Shown: positions 9,355-18,682 of the stretch, piece by piece
How the letters are laid out: each line of letters opens with the position of its first letter
Position numbering within the stretch: position 1 is the stretch's first letter
Assembly (NCBI RefSeq): GCF_000020685.1
Contig: NC_012528.1
Span: 124,001 to 188,000 of the forward strand
Source of the DNA: Deinococcus deserti VCD115
Lineage (GTDB): Bacteria; Deinococcota; Deinococci; Deinococcales; Deinococcaceae
Reading direction: 5' to 3'
Length of the DNA stretch: 64,000 bases
Translations under genes and position numbers: made by a program
The notes under the pieces: generated by a model
Database searches by the model: none
The model's input: the letters and a program-made list of their open reading frames with translations, nothing else
What the model was told of the DNA's origin: nothing

Positions 9355-9618
9355 ATGCCTGCAGGAAAAGTGAAATGGTTTAACGCAGAGAAAGGCTTCG
9401 GTTTCATTGAAACGCCCGGAGGTCCTGATGTCTTCGCGCACTTCAGCGCGATCTCGGGGAGCGGCTTCAAGAAGCTGAACGAGGGTGACGAAGTGGAGTT
9501 CGAGCTTGAGGAGGGCCAGCGGGGCAAGGGTCCGCAAGCCAAGAACATCGTCGTGACGAAGGCCGCGCCAGCCGCTGCGTACGGCGACCGTCCGCAACGC
9601 CGCGACGACCGCTGGTAA
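9355..9618 (+). CDS. Cold-shock protein, CspA family
   Basis: An 87-residue single-stranded nucleic-acid-binding protein. The cold-shock domain fills the first 68 residues: [15 protein letters not shown] holds the RNP1 motif and DVFAHFSAI the RNP2 motif. A short basic Arg/Gln-rich tail ([11 protein letters not shown]) follows, about 20 residues longer than E. coli CspA. A good ribosome site (GAGGAG) lies before the ATG. A strong terminator follows at once, so it is monocistronic. Role: RNA chaperone or transcription antitermination (family knowledge). Confidence 0.95.
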   Translation: MPAGKVKWFNAEKGFGFIETPGGPDVFAHFSAISGSGFKKLNEGDEVEFELEEGQRGKGPQAKNIVVTKAAPAAAYGDRPQRRDDRW

Positions 9619-9630
9619 GCCCGAGCGTGA

Positions 9631-9658
9631 ACAAGAGAGCCGGCATCGGCTCTCTTGT
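9631..9658 (+). terminator. Strong intrinsic terminator of the cold-shock gene
   Basis: Perfect 12-bp inverted repeat (ACAAGAGAGCCG and its complement) with a GCAT loop, starting 12 bases after the stop and ending in a T-rich tail. Confidence 0.9.
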
Positions 9659-9748
9659 TGTCTGCTCTTGAACCGGAGGAACACCGGAATTGAATAGGGT
9701 CTGACGTTGCCGCAAAGTGGCTCGCTGTACGGCTCGGTGCTGCTCCTG

Positions 9749-9806
9749 GCCTGCTTCCACCCGGTGGGGCTATGATGGTGCGCCCAACCCCGCGCCCTAG
9801 CACAGC
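9749..9806 (+). repeat. Direct repeat A, copy 1
   Basis: About 58 bp resembling 11989-12046. The shared core is CCGGTGGGG, then TATGRTGGTGCGCCCA, then a CAGCACAG-like end. The two copies have the same orientation and flank the protease gene. The TATGAT inside copy 1 could serve as a -10 element, but no clear -35 is visible. Confidence 0.55.
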
Positions 9807-9911
9807 AGGCAGCCTGCGCTGGTCCTTCAGACGGACCAGTACAACCTGTTTCTTCTGAGGATCTGACTTCCGGATTATGTACGGTGGACCGTCAGGTGAG
9901 TAGTGAAGAGC

Positions 9912-9945
9912 TGAGGGGCAGCGGTCATGTGACCGCTGCCCCTCA
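9912..9945 (-). terminator. Perfect inverted repeat after the protease gene
   Basis: A 16-bp perfect stem (left arm TGAGGGGCAGCGGTCA) with a 2-base loop, 31 bp past the stop of the minus-strand protease. Lacks a T-run. Probable terminator or 3' stabilising hairpin. Confidence 0.7.
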
Positions 9946-9975
9946 GGACCGAGAAGTGGAGAGGAACGACCGGCG

Positions 9976-11691
9976 TTATCGCCTGCCGGCAGCCGCGATT
10001 GCAGCTCCGGGGTTGACCAGGCCGTTACCGAAGAAATTGTCGCGGCCGTTCGGGCCGAGGTCGGTGGCGGTGGCGCTCAGCAGATCGCGCAGTTCAGCGT
10101 TACTCAGGCCGGGTTTCGCGGCCCACACAACGGCTGCAGCGCCGGCAACGTGTGGGGTGGCCATGCTGGTGCCGTTGAAGTACTCGTAGTCCGACGCGTA
10201 GATGGAGACGCTTCCGGTCACGCTTCCTGCCTGAACTTTGGTGAGGGTCGCCAGGCCGTCGGCCTGCGTGATGCCCACCACCGGGATGCTCCGTGGCGAT
10301 CCCAGGGTCACGCTGTTCAACGGGCCGGTCGTGTTGTTGTACACGATGACCGCGGCAGCGTGATTGGCCACGGCGTTGGCGACCTTATCGGCAAAGGGGC
10401 ACGCCCCGCGGGAGATCAGGGCGATCGCTCCATTCAGCGCGGCATTGACGGCGTTCGGTTCGCAGAACCGGTTGCCCTCGCCACCAGCGGCCACGATAGG
10501 CAGGTTTGACACGGTCTTCGCCGCAGCAAATTCGAAGGGGTTGACGCTCTGGTACGTGGCGACGCCCGCGGCACTTGCGCTGGCCGCGAGGCCAGTGCCG
10601 ACTGGAACGCTCGACAGGACGGCCACATCAGGCGCCACAAGTTCCTGTTTGCTGTTGTGGTTGCTGAAGTCCGCCAGGTTCCCCAGGTGGTTTACCGCGC
10701 CCACTTTGATCACGCTGGGGTAGTCCGAAGGGTAGTGCGGAAGCTTCACGCCGTCATTGCCTGCTGCAGCCACGACCAGTGCGCCGGCATCATAGGCGGC
10801 CTGGAAGGCACGCTTCTCGGTTTTGCTGCCCTCATCCGCTCCGAGAGACAGGTTGACCACCATGCGTTGTTCCTTTCCGCCCTGGGTGACCAGCTGGCTG
10901 ACGCACCAGTTGACGCCTTCAACCACGCCTTCGGAAGTGCCGCTGCCGTCATCCCCGAGAACCCGGGCGACGTAGAGGTTCACACCGGGAGCCACGCCGC
11001 CGACGCCGTTGGAGTCCATTCCGGAGGGACCCACGTTCGAGCCCGCGCCGAACTGCGCGAAAATCGTTCCTGCCACGTGCGTTCCGTGCTGGTTGACGTC
11101 ATTCAGGGCCGTAGCTGAATCCTTGCCGTCACCCATGAAGTTCTTGAAGCCCTTCAGCTTTCCGGCGAATTCAGGGTGATTGCCGTCGATGCCGGTGTCA
11201 CCGACGCAGACTGCGGTGCCTGCTCCTGTGTGCTGCTGCGTCCGGAGGCTGGGGACCGCGAGGGCGATATCCCCGTACGTGAATTCGCCGCTCGGCTGCC
11301 AGTTGACATTGAGGCCTCCCAGCTGCCCTCCCGGTTTGCCGAGTGTGTTGCTGTCGGAGGTGATGTAGTTGTCCGCGCGGCGCGTGACAGTCAGCTCAAC
11401 GTACTCCACGCTTGGATCTGCTGCCAGCTTGTTGGCCTGCGCCGCTGTCAGCGTCGCAGACGCCGCTTCGATGCGGGTGAAGGAGCGCCTCAGTTGCCCA
11501 CCCACCTTGCGGATCGCTTCGGTATTGGTTCCCTGACCAGCCTTGAACCCAACCAGGTAGGTTCGCGCCGTGGTGGCTGCCTGGCTGCTGACAGTGGGGG
11601 TGACACTGCTGGTGGGGACGTTCGACTGTTGTGCGCAGGCGGCTAGGGCCAGGGCGAGACCCACAAACTTGACACTACGGGATACGTGCAT
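9976..11691 (-). CDS. Subtilisin-like serine protease lipoprotein with PA domain
   Basis: A 571-residue S8 protease. The signal peptide ends in LALAAC, a lipobox, so it is probably anchored to a membrane by its Cys. An inhibitor-I9-like propeptide follows (YLVGFKAGQG to about residue 105). The catalytic triad is Asp in VCVGDTGIDGNHPE (about 165), His in HGTHVAGT (about 202) and Ser in NGTSMATPHVAGA (about 514). Between the His and Ser blocks a protease-associated (PA) domain is inserted (AAGGEGNRFCEPNAV to VGITQADG). Length and order match secreted subtilases of Deinococcus. Its role is likely extracellular protein degradation. It is convergent with the cold-shock gene. Confidence 0.93.
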   Translation of the reverse strand: MHVSRSVKFVGLALALAACAQQSNVPTSSVTPTVSSQAATTARTYLVGFKAGQGTNTEAIRKVGGQLRRSFTRIEAASATLTAAQANKLAADPSVEYVELTVTRRADNYITSDSNTLGKPGGQLGGLNVNWQPSGEFTYGDIALAVPSLRTQQHTGAGTAVCVGDTGIDGNHPEFAGKLKGFKNFMGDGKDSATALNDVNQHGTHVAGTIFAQFGAGSNVGPSGMDSNGVGGVAPGVNLYVARVLGDDGSGTSEGVVEGVNWCVSQLVTQGGKEQRMVVNLSLGADEGSKTEKRAFQAAYDAGALVVAAAGNDGVKLPHYPSDYPSVIKVGAVNHLGNLADFSNHNSKQELVAPDVAVLSSVPVGTGLAASASAAGVATYQSVNPFEFAAAKTVSNLPIVAAGGEGNRFCEPNAVNAALNGAIALISRGACPFADKVANAVANHAAAVIVYNNTTGPLNSVTLGSPRSIPVVGITQADGLATLTKVQAGSVTGSVSIYASDYEYFNGTSMATPHVAGAAAVVWAAKPGLSNAELRDLLSATATDLGPNGRDNFFGNGLVNPGAAIAAAGRR

Positions 11692-12285
11692 AAGGCTCCT
11701 ATAACCAGGCCCGTCTGAGTAGAGCCCCTGGTCAGAATGAGGTGTGATGGTGATTGCGGCATCCTCTCCCAGTGACTGCTCATCATTTGTTAAAAACCAT
11801 ACGTTTCCGTGAGGGTGTCGTGAAGGTGACTCGATTCTGAGTGCACTCCCCTGATCTGAACCCTCCTGAGGTGAGCAAGCGGGTGGACACGTTCCTCTGT
11901 GGGCCGGGAAGGAACACCCCGCTGGCAGACGGACTGCGGCAGCAACTCAGAATCTGGCTGGGGCCGGTGACCGGTCCCCTGAGGGCACTGCTCCTTGATT
12001 CTCCCCGGTGGGGGGTATGGTGGTGCGCCCACCCAGCGCTCCAGCACAGTGAACGCATGACCCGAGAGACCTGCCTACCCGCCCAGGACACCGCATGCTG
12101 ATCAGCGGCCTCCTCCAGGAACGCACGGCCCTCGGCGGTGTCAGCCGTGACTTCCAGAGCCGCACACTCGCCTGGATCAGCACCCTCCCGGAACCTGCCC
12201 ATCCGGCCGTTCGCGGTACCGTGCGCCCGTGGCCCGCTCGGCCCTGGGTCATTGGGGTTGTCGGCCGGCCGGGACGCTTCTGGGG
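11692..12285. other. Upstream region of the protease and unassigned sequence
   Basis: Holds the protease promoter region and repeat A copy 2. Overlapping open frames on both strands at 11783-12202 and from 12095 cannot be told apart and match no family I know, so no gene is called. Confidence 0.4.
11989..12046 (+). repeat. Direct repeat A, copy 2
   Basis: Second copy of the element at 9749-9806, in the same orientation. Shared core CCGGTGGGG followed by TATGGTGGTGCGCCCA. Confidence 0.55.
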
Positions 12286-12513
12286 TTACAGGTCAGGTGC
12301 TCCCCGCTCCTGCGGCAGACTCAGGCGGGTCTTGTCGACCGCCTCTGTCACCGTGCGTGTGGCTGGCTCCTCCTTATTCAGTTTGCGGATCTCCCGGGCG
12401 GTTTCCTTGGAAGATTCAGGCGTCCATAGACCATGTTTGGTCATGGTTGCTTTCTCCTCAGGTTTCCCAGCTCGGCTTGATTTCGTTTTCTTCGGAGTGC
12501 GCGCTTTGGTCAT
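12286..12513 (-). CDS. Small basic hypothetical protein
   Basis: A 75-residue Lys/Arg/Glu-rich protein beginning MTKARTPKKTKSSRAGKPEE. The segment KHGLWTPESSKETAREIRKL looks like a folded helix rather than random sequence. The ATG at 12513 is preferred over one six codons upstream because GGAGGAGG lies 7 to 8 bases before it. No family recognised. Charge suggests nucleic-acid contact, but this is only inference. It stands alone, with no co-oriented neighbour close by. Confidence 0.55.
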   Translation of the reverse strand: MTKARTPKKTKSSRAGKPEEKATMTKHGLWTPESSKETAREIRKLNKEEPATRTVTEAVDKTRLSLPQERGAPDL

Positions 12514-12531
12514 CTTCCCCTCCTCCGCCAT

Positions 12532-12919
12532 TTCACCGGTTGCTTCCCTGAACTAAGCAGGGCAACGCCCGCTTTTTCCCGGGAAACTCTTCACTGTTGT
12601 GGGCTTTGGGCAGAGAGGTGAAGGGCGTGGGTCTGGCAGGCGCAGTCCTGGAGCAAGGCTTCTTAAGACGGGGCGATCTCCAGGGCGTGTGAACGCAGGT
12701 GTTTTTACGGGTTTCGCGAGCCTTGCTCGCCGCAGGGCCCTTTGTCTTCAGGTTCTGCGTACCGTGACCATGCGGCGGTGGGCGCCATGCTCACATAGCA
12801 ACCCTGGGTCTGCTGCTTTTCCAGGGTTTCAGGCCGCATGGGGTAACCGACCAGCCTGAGCGCCAGCATTCCTGAGATAAGATCTCAGCTTTACGTTGAC
12901 GGCTACAGTCTGCCCCTGA
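12532..12919. other. Intergenic, no gene seen
   Basis: No convincing frame. A 7-bp hairpin (CTGAGAT, 3-base loop) at 12872-12888 lies 32 bp beyond the stop of the minus-strand methyltransferase gene and may be a weak terminator. Confidence 0.4.
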
Positions 12920-13864
12920 TCACGAAGACATCGGGAGACGTGCGCACGCTTCGGCGATAGCGGTGACATGGCGGAGATCCGTGCCGCAACAACCACCAAG
13001 AACCGTGATCTGCGGATGTTCGTGAAGAAGCTTGCGGTAGAGTTGCCCGAGTTCAAGCGGATCGCCAGCATCAAGCTCAGTCATGGCATCCAACTCCTTG
13101 TGGCTGCAGCGCGAAGCATTCGCTCGCACACCACGAATACGCCTTGTCCAAGCAGCGGGCTCATCCAGGACTGCCGCAAAGTGGTCGGGATGGGCGCAGT
13201 TCACCATGAAGTAGGCCGCATAGTCATTGGTCGCCTCATCCACAGCCGTGACAGCATCCATGAGGGAGTCACCCGTCGGCAACCGCCCATCCGTCTCCAC
13301 CGTAAACGAGACCGACACTGGCAGGCCGACCTCCGCAGCCGCCAAGGTTATACCAGTCGCCTCGTTGATGTTGGTCATGGTGAGTGCAGACAGCATGTCA
13401 ACGCCAGCCGAGGCAAGCACACGGACCTGGTGACCGTGGTAATTGGCCGCCTCTGCCACGTTCATGATCTGGCCGGGATCGTAGCCATCACCGCGGGGGC
13501 CGACGCAGCCGCTGACCACAATCTCAAGTGGGTCGGTGGCAGACTTGGATCGCAAGCGGTGCAGGAGTTCGACCGCAGCGACATTAAGCTGGTCGAGTCC
13601 ACATTGGTGGAGCCCAAGCGGTGCAGCCCAGTCAGGGCTTGCACGCCAGGTGGCGCTCTCGAGGATGAACCCCGCGCTGTGCCTGTGCGCGAGTTCCAGA
13701 TAGGGGCGGTAATACGTCTCGAGTGCTTCGCGTCCCTCTAAGGTTGCGAGCAGGACAACTGAGGAGAACAAGGGAAGATCAATGCCGCGGTTAAAGAGAA
13801 GATCGGTCTCCAGGCCGCCGTCGGTGAGAACACGGCGCGTGAGCTGCGGGAGTGGTCCTTTCAT
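12920..13864 (-). CDS. Homocysteine S-methyltransferase family protein
   Basis: A 314-residue TIM-barrel enzyme of the homocysteine S-methyltransferase family. It starts with the typical VLTDGGLETDLLF; zinc-thiolate ligands are the Cys of FMVNCAHPDHF and the pair in LGGCCGTDLRH near the C-terminus. Such enzymes move a methyl group from S-methylmethionine or another donor to homocysteine to give methionine. The ATG at 13864 is used because GAAGGAGGACAAG precedes it; a longer frame up to 13945 has no ribosome site. It stands alone. A betaine- or selenocysteine-type methyl acceptor role is possible. Confidence 0.9.
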   Translation of the reverse strand: MKGPLPQLTRRVLTDGGLETDLLFNRGIDLPLFSSVVLLATLEGREALETYYRPYLELAHRHSAGFILESATWRASPDWAAPLGLHQCGLDQLNVAAVELLHRLRSKSATDPLEIVVSGCVGPRGDGYDPGQIMNVAEAANYHGHQVRVLASAGVDMLSALTMTNINEATGITLAAAEVGLPVSVSFTVETDGRLPTGDSLMDAVTAVDEATNDYAAYFMVNCAHPDHFAAVLDEPAAWTRRIRGVRANASRCSHKELDAMTELDAGDPLELGQLYRKLLHEHPQITVLGGCCGTDLRHVTAIAEACARLPMSS

Positions 13865-14146
13865 CTTGTCCTCCTTCAGTAAGGCAGGTACAGGGCAGTG
13901 CGGTGCACGAAGGTAACAATTCAGGGTAGTTCGTTGCCCGTACATATCCAGTGCTGCTCGTCAGGACGGCTGGATGCGCAACTGAAACTCCTTCAACTGC
14001 ATCTCTCGTTGCAGCGTTTTACCTTCTGGCCTCCTGTACCAGCGTTCTTTTGTTTTTGCAGATGCCCTTCGCAGGCAATCTCAGCGCTGGCCTGATGGCG
14101 GGTGCGCCGGGCCGCCAGCTCTTCAGCGCTGCGGAACCGCTCCATC

Positions 14147-14407
14147 ATGAAGGTGTCTGGGGCACTGGTGAGCGTGATGTTGCCAGATGAATCGGTGGAA
14201 GAGTGGAGTACAGCTTCTGTGCCGCGTGAGGTGCTGCCTGGCGACCGGGTGGCGGTGCTGGTGGAGGGCGGAACACTGGTGGGCACGTGGTTACTTCCGC
14301 GCCTGGCGGGTCTGCGAGCCTGCCGCCCAGTCATGTGCGGCCTGGTGACCGCTCTCAATCGACCGTCGAGCTTTGTCGTGGCGTCATCAGGCCGACGCCC
14401 TTCCTGA
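14147..14407 (+). CDS. Hypothetical protein, doubtful
   Basis: An 86-residue frame (MKVSGALVSVMLPDESVEEW at its start) with coding-like composition in the first 60 residues and no recognised domain. There is no clear ribosome site, and the last 20 residues look non-coding. It could be the end of a decayed gene. It lies 81 bp before the MFS gene on the same strand. Confidence 0.3.
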   Translation: MKVSGALVSVMLPDESVEEWSTASVPREVLPGDRVAVLVEGGTLVGTWLLPRLAGLRACRPVMCGLVTALNRPSSFVVASSGRRPS

Positions 14408-14488
14408 TCTCACGTCCATGACCACGGGACGCTCACCGGGCGGTCCGTGCGTATGCTGGGTCCCGCGTCACCCTACTCGAGGTCCCCT

Positions 14489-15769
14489 ATGTTCTCCCTG
14501 CTCCGCGACCGCCGCATCCTGATCCTGTGGATCGGTGAAAGCATCAACGCTTTCGGCAACGGCCTCACCTTCATCGCCCTCGCCTGGTTCCTTTACCGCC
14601 TCTACCCGAACTCACCTGCCCTGTCGGGCACCGTCATCGGTGCCTGGACCGCGGCGATGCTGCTCGGGACCGTCAGCCTCGCCGGTTACACCGACGTGTG
14701 GGACCGCCGCCGCATTCTGCAGGTGGCCAACGGCCTGAGCGCCATCTGGATCAGCCTGATTCCGCTGCTGCACGGCCTGGACCTGCTCTCGTTCCCAGCC
14801 CTGGTCGTCATCGCGGCGCTGACCGGCTTCACTGGCAGCGTGATCTTCCCGGCGCAGCAGGCCTCGCTGCCCACCTTCGTGTCCGCAGACCGGTTGCAGG
14901 GCATCCAGGCCCTGTTCAACCTGACCTGGACCACCAGCGGCCTGCTCGCGCCCATCAGCGCCGGCTTCCTGGTGGCGAGCATCGGCGCACCCGGGGTGAT
15001 GTGGGTGAACGCGGCGAGCTTCGTCGTGGCCCTGATCGCCTACTCGATTGTCCGCTTTCCCACAGTGACCCGCGCTCAGGACAGCGGGCAGGGTCTGGCT
15101 GCCTGGTGGGCCAGGACCCGGTACGGCTTCGCGTTCGTCCTCGCGCGGCCCCCGCTCTGGGCGACGCTGCTGGGACTGGCCAGCGTGAACTTCGCCATGG
15201 AGCCCTACGTCGCCATTTTCCTGCCCCGCATCGCTGACCGCCTGATGGTGGGGGTGGAGCTGCCCGCGGCGCTTTCCTGGGTGCGCGCCGACAGCCGGGG
15301 TGCGCTGGGGGTGGGCCTGCTGGGCTCGGTCCTCGCCCTTGCAGAGCTTGGCATGGTGATCTGGATGGGGCGCCGCACCAGCCGCCACCCCCTGAACTGG
15401 ATCGCGCTGGGCTGCGTCGGTCCCGCGCTGTGTATCGTCGGTGTGGCGTACGCCCCCTCGCTGGGGATGGCGCTGGTTCTCGCGCTGCTGATGGGCCTGT
15501 GCTTCGGACCGCTGAACGTGATGGTGGGGACGATGTTTGCCCGCCTCACGCCGGAGGAGGTGCGCGGGCGGGTGTACAGCGCCCGCATCCTGGTGGGCCA
15601 GGGGCTCCGTCCGGTGGGGGTGAGCCTGGCGGCAGTGCTGATGGGCGCGGTGGGCCTCGCGCCGGCGGTGGCGGTGCTGGGTGTGTTCGCCGCCCTCCTC
15701 ACCCTCGTGGGCTACCTGCGGGCGCGTGGTGCAGGGGACGATGCACAGGGAGCCGCCGCCGCCGACTGA
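14489..15769 (+). CDS. MFS transporter, MefA/DHA3-like exporter
   Basis: A 426-residue protein with about 12 hydrophobic segments. The loop between helices 2 and 3 reads GYTDVWDRRRILQVANG, the MFS motif A region. FPAQQASLPTFV with LQGIQALFNLTWTTSGLLAP is typical of the DHA3 (macrolide/enterobactin exporter) class. ATG 14489 has a GAGG element seven to eight bases upstream; a longer frame from 14447 does not. It probably exports a small hydrophobic compound; the substrate is unknown. No regulator is adjacent. Confidence 0.88.
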   Translation: MFSLLRDRRILILWIGESINAFGNGLTFIALAWFLYRLYPNSPALSGTVIGAWTAAMLLGTVSLAGYTDVWDRRRILQVANGLSAIWISLIPLLHGLDLLSFPALVVIAALTGFTGSVIFPAQQASLPTFVSADRLQGIQALFNLTWTTSGLLAPISAGFLVASIGAPGVMWVNAASFVVALIAYSIVRFPTVTRAQDSGQGLAAWWARTRYGFAFVLARPPLWATLLGLASVNFAMEPYVAIFLPRIADRLMVGVELPAALSWVRADSRGALGVGLLGSVLALAELGMVIWMGRRTSRHPLNWIALGCVGPALCIVGVAYAPSLGMALVLALLMGLCFGPLNVMVGTMFARLTPEEVRGRVYSARILVGQGLRPVGVSLAAVLMGAVGLAPAVAVLGVFAALLTLVGYLRARGAGDDAQGAAAAD

Positions 15770-15984
15770 TCTGCAGGACGCTGAGTGGAGAGGCAAGACG
15801 TGGCCTGCAGTCACGTCCGTTCTGCACTGGAGGCACCGGGTACAGTGACCATCGGTTCATTGATTACTGCGGTGTTGCGCGGATTTTGGCGTTCTCCTGA
15901 ACGTGGAGGGAACACTCGTATTTCATGCCGCACTCTCGGCGCCTGGCTTATCTCCTCTCTACTCTGTCGTGAAGGAGCACAACC

Positions 15985-16392
15985 ATGAAGATCCAACGCG
16001 TAGGAACCCAACCCTCGACCACAGGCCCAGCCGACTGGTTTACCGGGGCGGTCCGCATCGATGGGCTGTTTCCGGCCCATGAGCCCGCCCGCGCGGCGGG
16101 CAACGCCGTCACCTTTGAGCCTGGCGCCCGCACGGCCTGGCATACCCATCCTCTCGGTCAGACGCTGATTGTCACGGCTGGCGTGGGACGCGTGCAGCGT
16201 GAGGGCGGCCCCGTCGAGGAGATCCGCCCGGGGGATGTCGTCTGGTGTGAGCCTGGCGAGAAGCACTGGCACGGGGCTGCACCCACCACCGCCATGACGC
16301 ACATTGCTCTCCAGGAGGCGCTGGACGGTAAATCCGTCGAGTGGCTGGAGCACGTCACCGATGAGCAGTACCAGGCTGGTGAAGCAGGATGA
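15985..16392 (+). CDS. Cupin-domain protein
   Basis: A 135-residue single cupin. Motif 1 is [20 protein letters not shown] with two His ligands and a Gln, and motif 2 is [17 protein letters not shown] with a further His. This pattern is that of small cupins often annotated as mandelonitrile-lyase-like or carboxymuconolactone-decarboxylase-associated. AAGGAG lies before the ATG. It binds a metal and may act on an organic acid or quinone; the reaction is unknown. Standalone gene. Confidence 0.88.
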   Translation: MKIQRVGTQPSTTGPADWFTGAVRIDGLFPAHEPARAAGNAVTFEPGARTAWHTHPLGQTLIVTAGVGRVQREGGPVEEIRPGDVVWCEPGEKHWHGAAPTTAMTHIALQEALDGKSVEWLEHVTDEQYQAGEAG

Positions 16393-16509
16393 CTGGTGCA
16401 AGCACTGCATCGACATCGACCCTCCTATGCGCCAGATCATTCGGCGTTTTCTGACTCGTTCCACTCGCGTGCTCCACCTGTGACGCGTCAAGGGGAAGGA
16501 CATGTCACC

Positions 16510-16556
16510 GCACCCCAGGAGAAATGTGTCCTGGTCATACGTCTCCTGGGTGGTGC
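16510..16556 (+). terminator. Possible terminator downstream of the cupin gene
   Basis: Inverted repeat CCCAGGAGA with its complement, extended by GCACC/GGTGC, and followed by GCCTTTC. It lies 118 bp after the cupin stop. Confidence 0.4.
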
Positions 16557-17242
16557 GCCTTTCACGGTGAGGGTGCGCTTGTGAAGTACGCGAGCAGGGG
16601 AGACATCTGGAGACCCTTGGCGAACGCATGAATTCGGAAGAGGCATGGCTCACCTGGTCGGGCGCTGACGCTGATGTGCTGCCAGAGGAGAGGCCATCTT
16701 TGTGAGTAAATGCGAGAATGTACATGCGGTGCCTGCGTCCCACCCTACTCCTTTCCCCCTTCTCGCTCCACCCTCCGCTTTCTTTCCCCGTCCTGACGCT
16801 TCCCGACTCCAGCGCGTGTGCTCACGCACGAGCCAGAGCTCATGAATCCCCACCTGAAATCAGTCAGTCGTGAGCGAGATTCCTGAACCACCGTGAAGCA
16901 GTACCAGTCCAGGAAGCGTTCCGAGGCCTTGCTGAAGTGGTTGTCCCAGCCCCAGCTCCCAGCCTGAGCGCACGTGCATTCCCGCATCCTCGCGGAATTG
17001 ACCGATCTAAGACCAATCGACCGTTCACGCGGATGGAGCACAGACCGTCCCGGGGGCTACGCCTTTTCACGGCCAACCTCTTTCGTCCTGCCGGGAGGTC
17101 GTCAGCTCGGCCGTACGCCCGACGAGTGGTGCAAATGGTTGCCCTGACGCGCCGAGGTTTGAAATTGATCGCCTGCGAGCCTCTGTGAACTGCCAGCCGT
17201 TATGCTGCGATGCTGGCTGATGTGAGGGTGTCATGATGCCTT
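16557..17242. other. Long stretch with no gene I can support
   Basis: Several overlapping minus-strand frames exist at 16650-17076. One contains a plausible protein-like run (GSWGWDNHFSKASERFLDWY, near 16870-16960) that I cannot assign; it lacks a ribosome site and a clear end. It may be a decayed gene. Confidence 0.35.
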
Positions 17243-17593
17243 ATGCCGCCCATGAACGTCAGCCAGGCCAAGCGCCATGTAGAAGAAGCTCTCAACCACA
17301 CTGATCTGCCCGCACACGCTGAACTTCACGTGCAGACGAGCCAGAATCCCGGCCGCCTGGTGCTGACCATGATCGTCAGGAACCCTGGGGTCACGACAGG
17401 AGGGAATTTTATCGTTTCGGAAGAGGCTATTCAGGACTACGGAGCGCAGGCAGTAGAAGATGCATTTCAGCGCGTGCTGACGGCCATCACCAACGGGAAT
17501 CTCCTGGTACTGGTCGGTGACCCTGCCGACCTGGCCGTCCTGACCTCGCACGGATGGAGTGACGGTCACCCTGCACCCTACGCCGCACACTGA
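17243..17593 (+). CDS. Hypothetical protein
   Basis: A 116-residue soluble protein of unknown family. The sequence has alternating polar and hydrophobic strands (LHVQTSQNPGRLVLTMIVRN, then IVSEEAIQDYGAQAVEDAFQ and ITNGNLLVLVGDPADLAVL) suggesting an alpha/beta fold. Two in-frame ATGs (17243, 17252) are possible and no strong ribosome site decides. No neighbours are close enough to suggest function. Confidence 0.6.
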   Translation: MPPMNVSQAKRHVEEALNHTDLPAHAELHVQTSQNPGRLVLTMIVRNPGVTTGGNFIVSEEAIQDYGAQAVEDAFQRVLTAITNGNLLVLVGDPADLAVLTSHGWSDGHPAPYAAH

Positions 17594-17955
17594 AACAAAA
17601 GCAGCAACACCAGAACGCCCCGCCGTGCTGACCGAGCGTGTTCTTGTGCTCAGGTTGTCGTCACGGAAGAGAGCAGATTGATGTCTCAGGCTGTGCCAGT
17701 TCGCAGGAGCCCTGGGTATCGTTCGTACGTTTTTGAGCGTTAGCACCTGCTTACCTGCTTATAGCGGCTGGATGATGTTTTTCGGCGCTTCTGCATGGGC
17801 AGATGCAACTGGTTCGGCTGGTGCTGTGGGGGAGAACAGCTGTGGATAGAGCCTCATGGGGGTTGTCCGACCTGCCTTCTTGCGTAGATGCAGGAACGAG
17901 ACGAGTCGTGCGATACCGCTAGTTTTTGGGGGAAGCCACCTGTTCCCCTCAAGTC

Positions 17956-18189
17956 ATGAGGCAGTCTGAGACGCAGGAGGCGGAGAAGCAGGAACGAATA
18001 CAGGCGGCTGCACAACGTGTTGTCTCTGGTGAACTCTCGTGTACTCGGGCAGCAGACCTTGTCGGGATTTGGACCTGGCAGGTGTGGGATGTGGTTGACC
18101 GTATGATTCACGACTACGATGGCGCGGACTCTGAGGCCTTTCCTGGAGAAGAGAGTCAAGAAGCCGATAAATCGCGTCGGGATGGTTGA
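17956..18189 (+). CDS. Small HTH-like hypothetical protein
   Basis: A 77-residue protein. ERIQAAAQRVVSGELSCTRA followed by ADLVGIWTWQVWDVVDRM resembles a helix-turn-helix in antitoxin-like regulators (UPF0175 style), but the match is loose. The C-terminus is acidic. ATG 17956 is used; the frame is open to a TTG at 17926. No toxin-like gene is adjacent. Function not known. Confidence 0.45.
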   Translation: MRQSETQEAEKQERIQAAAQRVVSGELSCTRAADLVGIWTWQVWDVVDRMIHDYDGADSEAFPGEESQEADKSRRDG

Positions 18190-18398
18190 CAGCATTCTGG
18201 TGTTCTCTTACCTCGCTCCCTTCCTGGTTCACTGTGCTCACGCTTGAGCATGCTGAACTCCCCAGCCTCGTTTGGCGTGGTGCAGTCTGCAGACCTCTCA
18301 GGCATAGGCATGTGCCTGTGCTGCCTGGAAGCCCGTGATCTGATCCGGATGGAATGTGCGTGAGCTGTAGTTGGTCATTCGCTTTAACGCCTCTGAAC

Positions 18399-18440
18399 AA
18401 AAAAACCCCACCCGCCAGCCGCAAAGGCCAGGAGGTGGGG
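18399..18440 (-). terminator. Intrinsic terminator reading leftward
   Basis: Stem of CCCCACC with GGTGGGG around a partly paired loop. On the minus strand it is followed by seven T residues. It would end minus-strand transcripts from the small gene at 18683-18901, about 240 bp away, or an unseen RNA in between. Confidence 0.6.
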
Positions 18441-18645
18441 CTTCCCGCAGGGCGCCCCTCTCGGAACGTCTGGTCAAAGGTTATGAGACACCCGGGTCAT
18501 CCGGTAGTCGCTGATAGTTCAGTCCAGTCTTCGACGATCCTTCAGTTCGGTGGACGACACTTCATCAAAACTGGGAGACAGTTCATTCGCAATTCTCCGC
18601 TGGAGGCTGGTGCGTCATCCTGATCTGACTGTTGCGTGGCTGATG

Positions 18646-18671
18646 GCGTCCCGGCCGCAGTGCCGGGACGC
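18646..18671 (-). terminator. GC-rich hairpin after the 72-residue gene
   Basis: A 10-bp perfect stem (GCGTCCCGGC) with a 6-base loop lying 11 bp beyond the stop of the minus-strand gene at 18683. No T-run. Confidence 0.5.
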
Positions 18672-18682
18672 GCGCATTCGCA

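Noticed and set aside
11783..12202. 139-codon minus-strand frame upstream of the protease
   Set aside because: Could be coding at its start, but it has no ribosome site, no family and competes with equally long plus-strand frames.
14612..15814. 400-codon minus-strand frame opposite the MFS gene
   Set aside because: His/Gln/Arg-rich translation typical of an antisense frame in high-GC DNA; MFS features are on the plus strand.
16745..17041. Minus-strand 98-codon frame with a protein-like middle
   Set aside because: Middle part is suggestive, but start, end and family are missing; described only as unassigned sequence.
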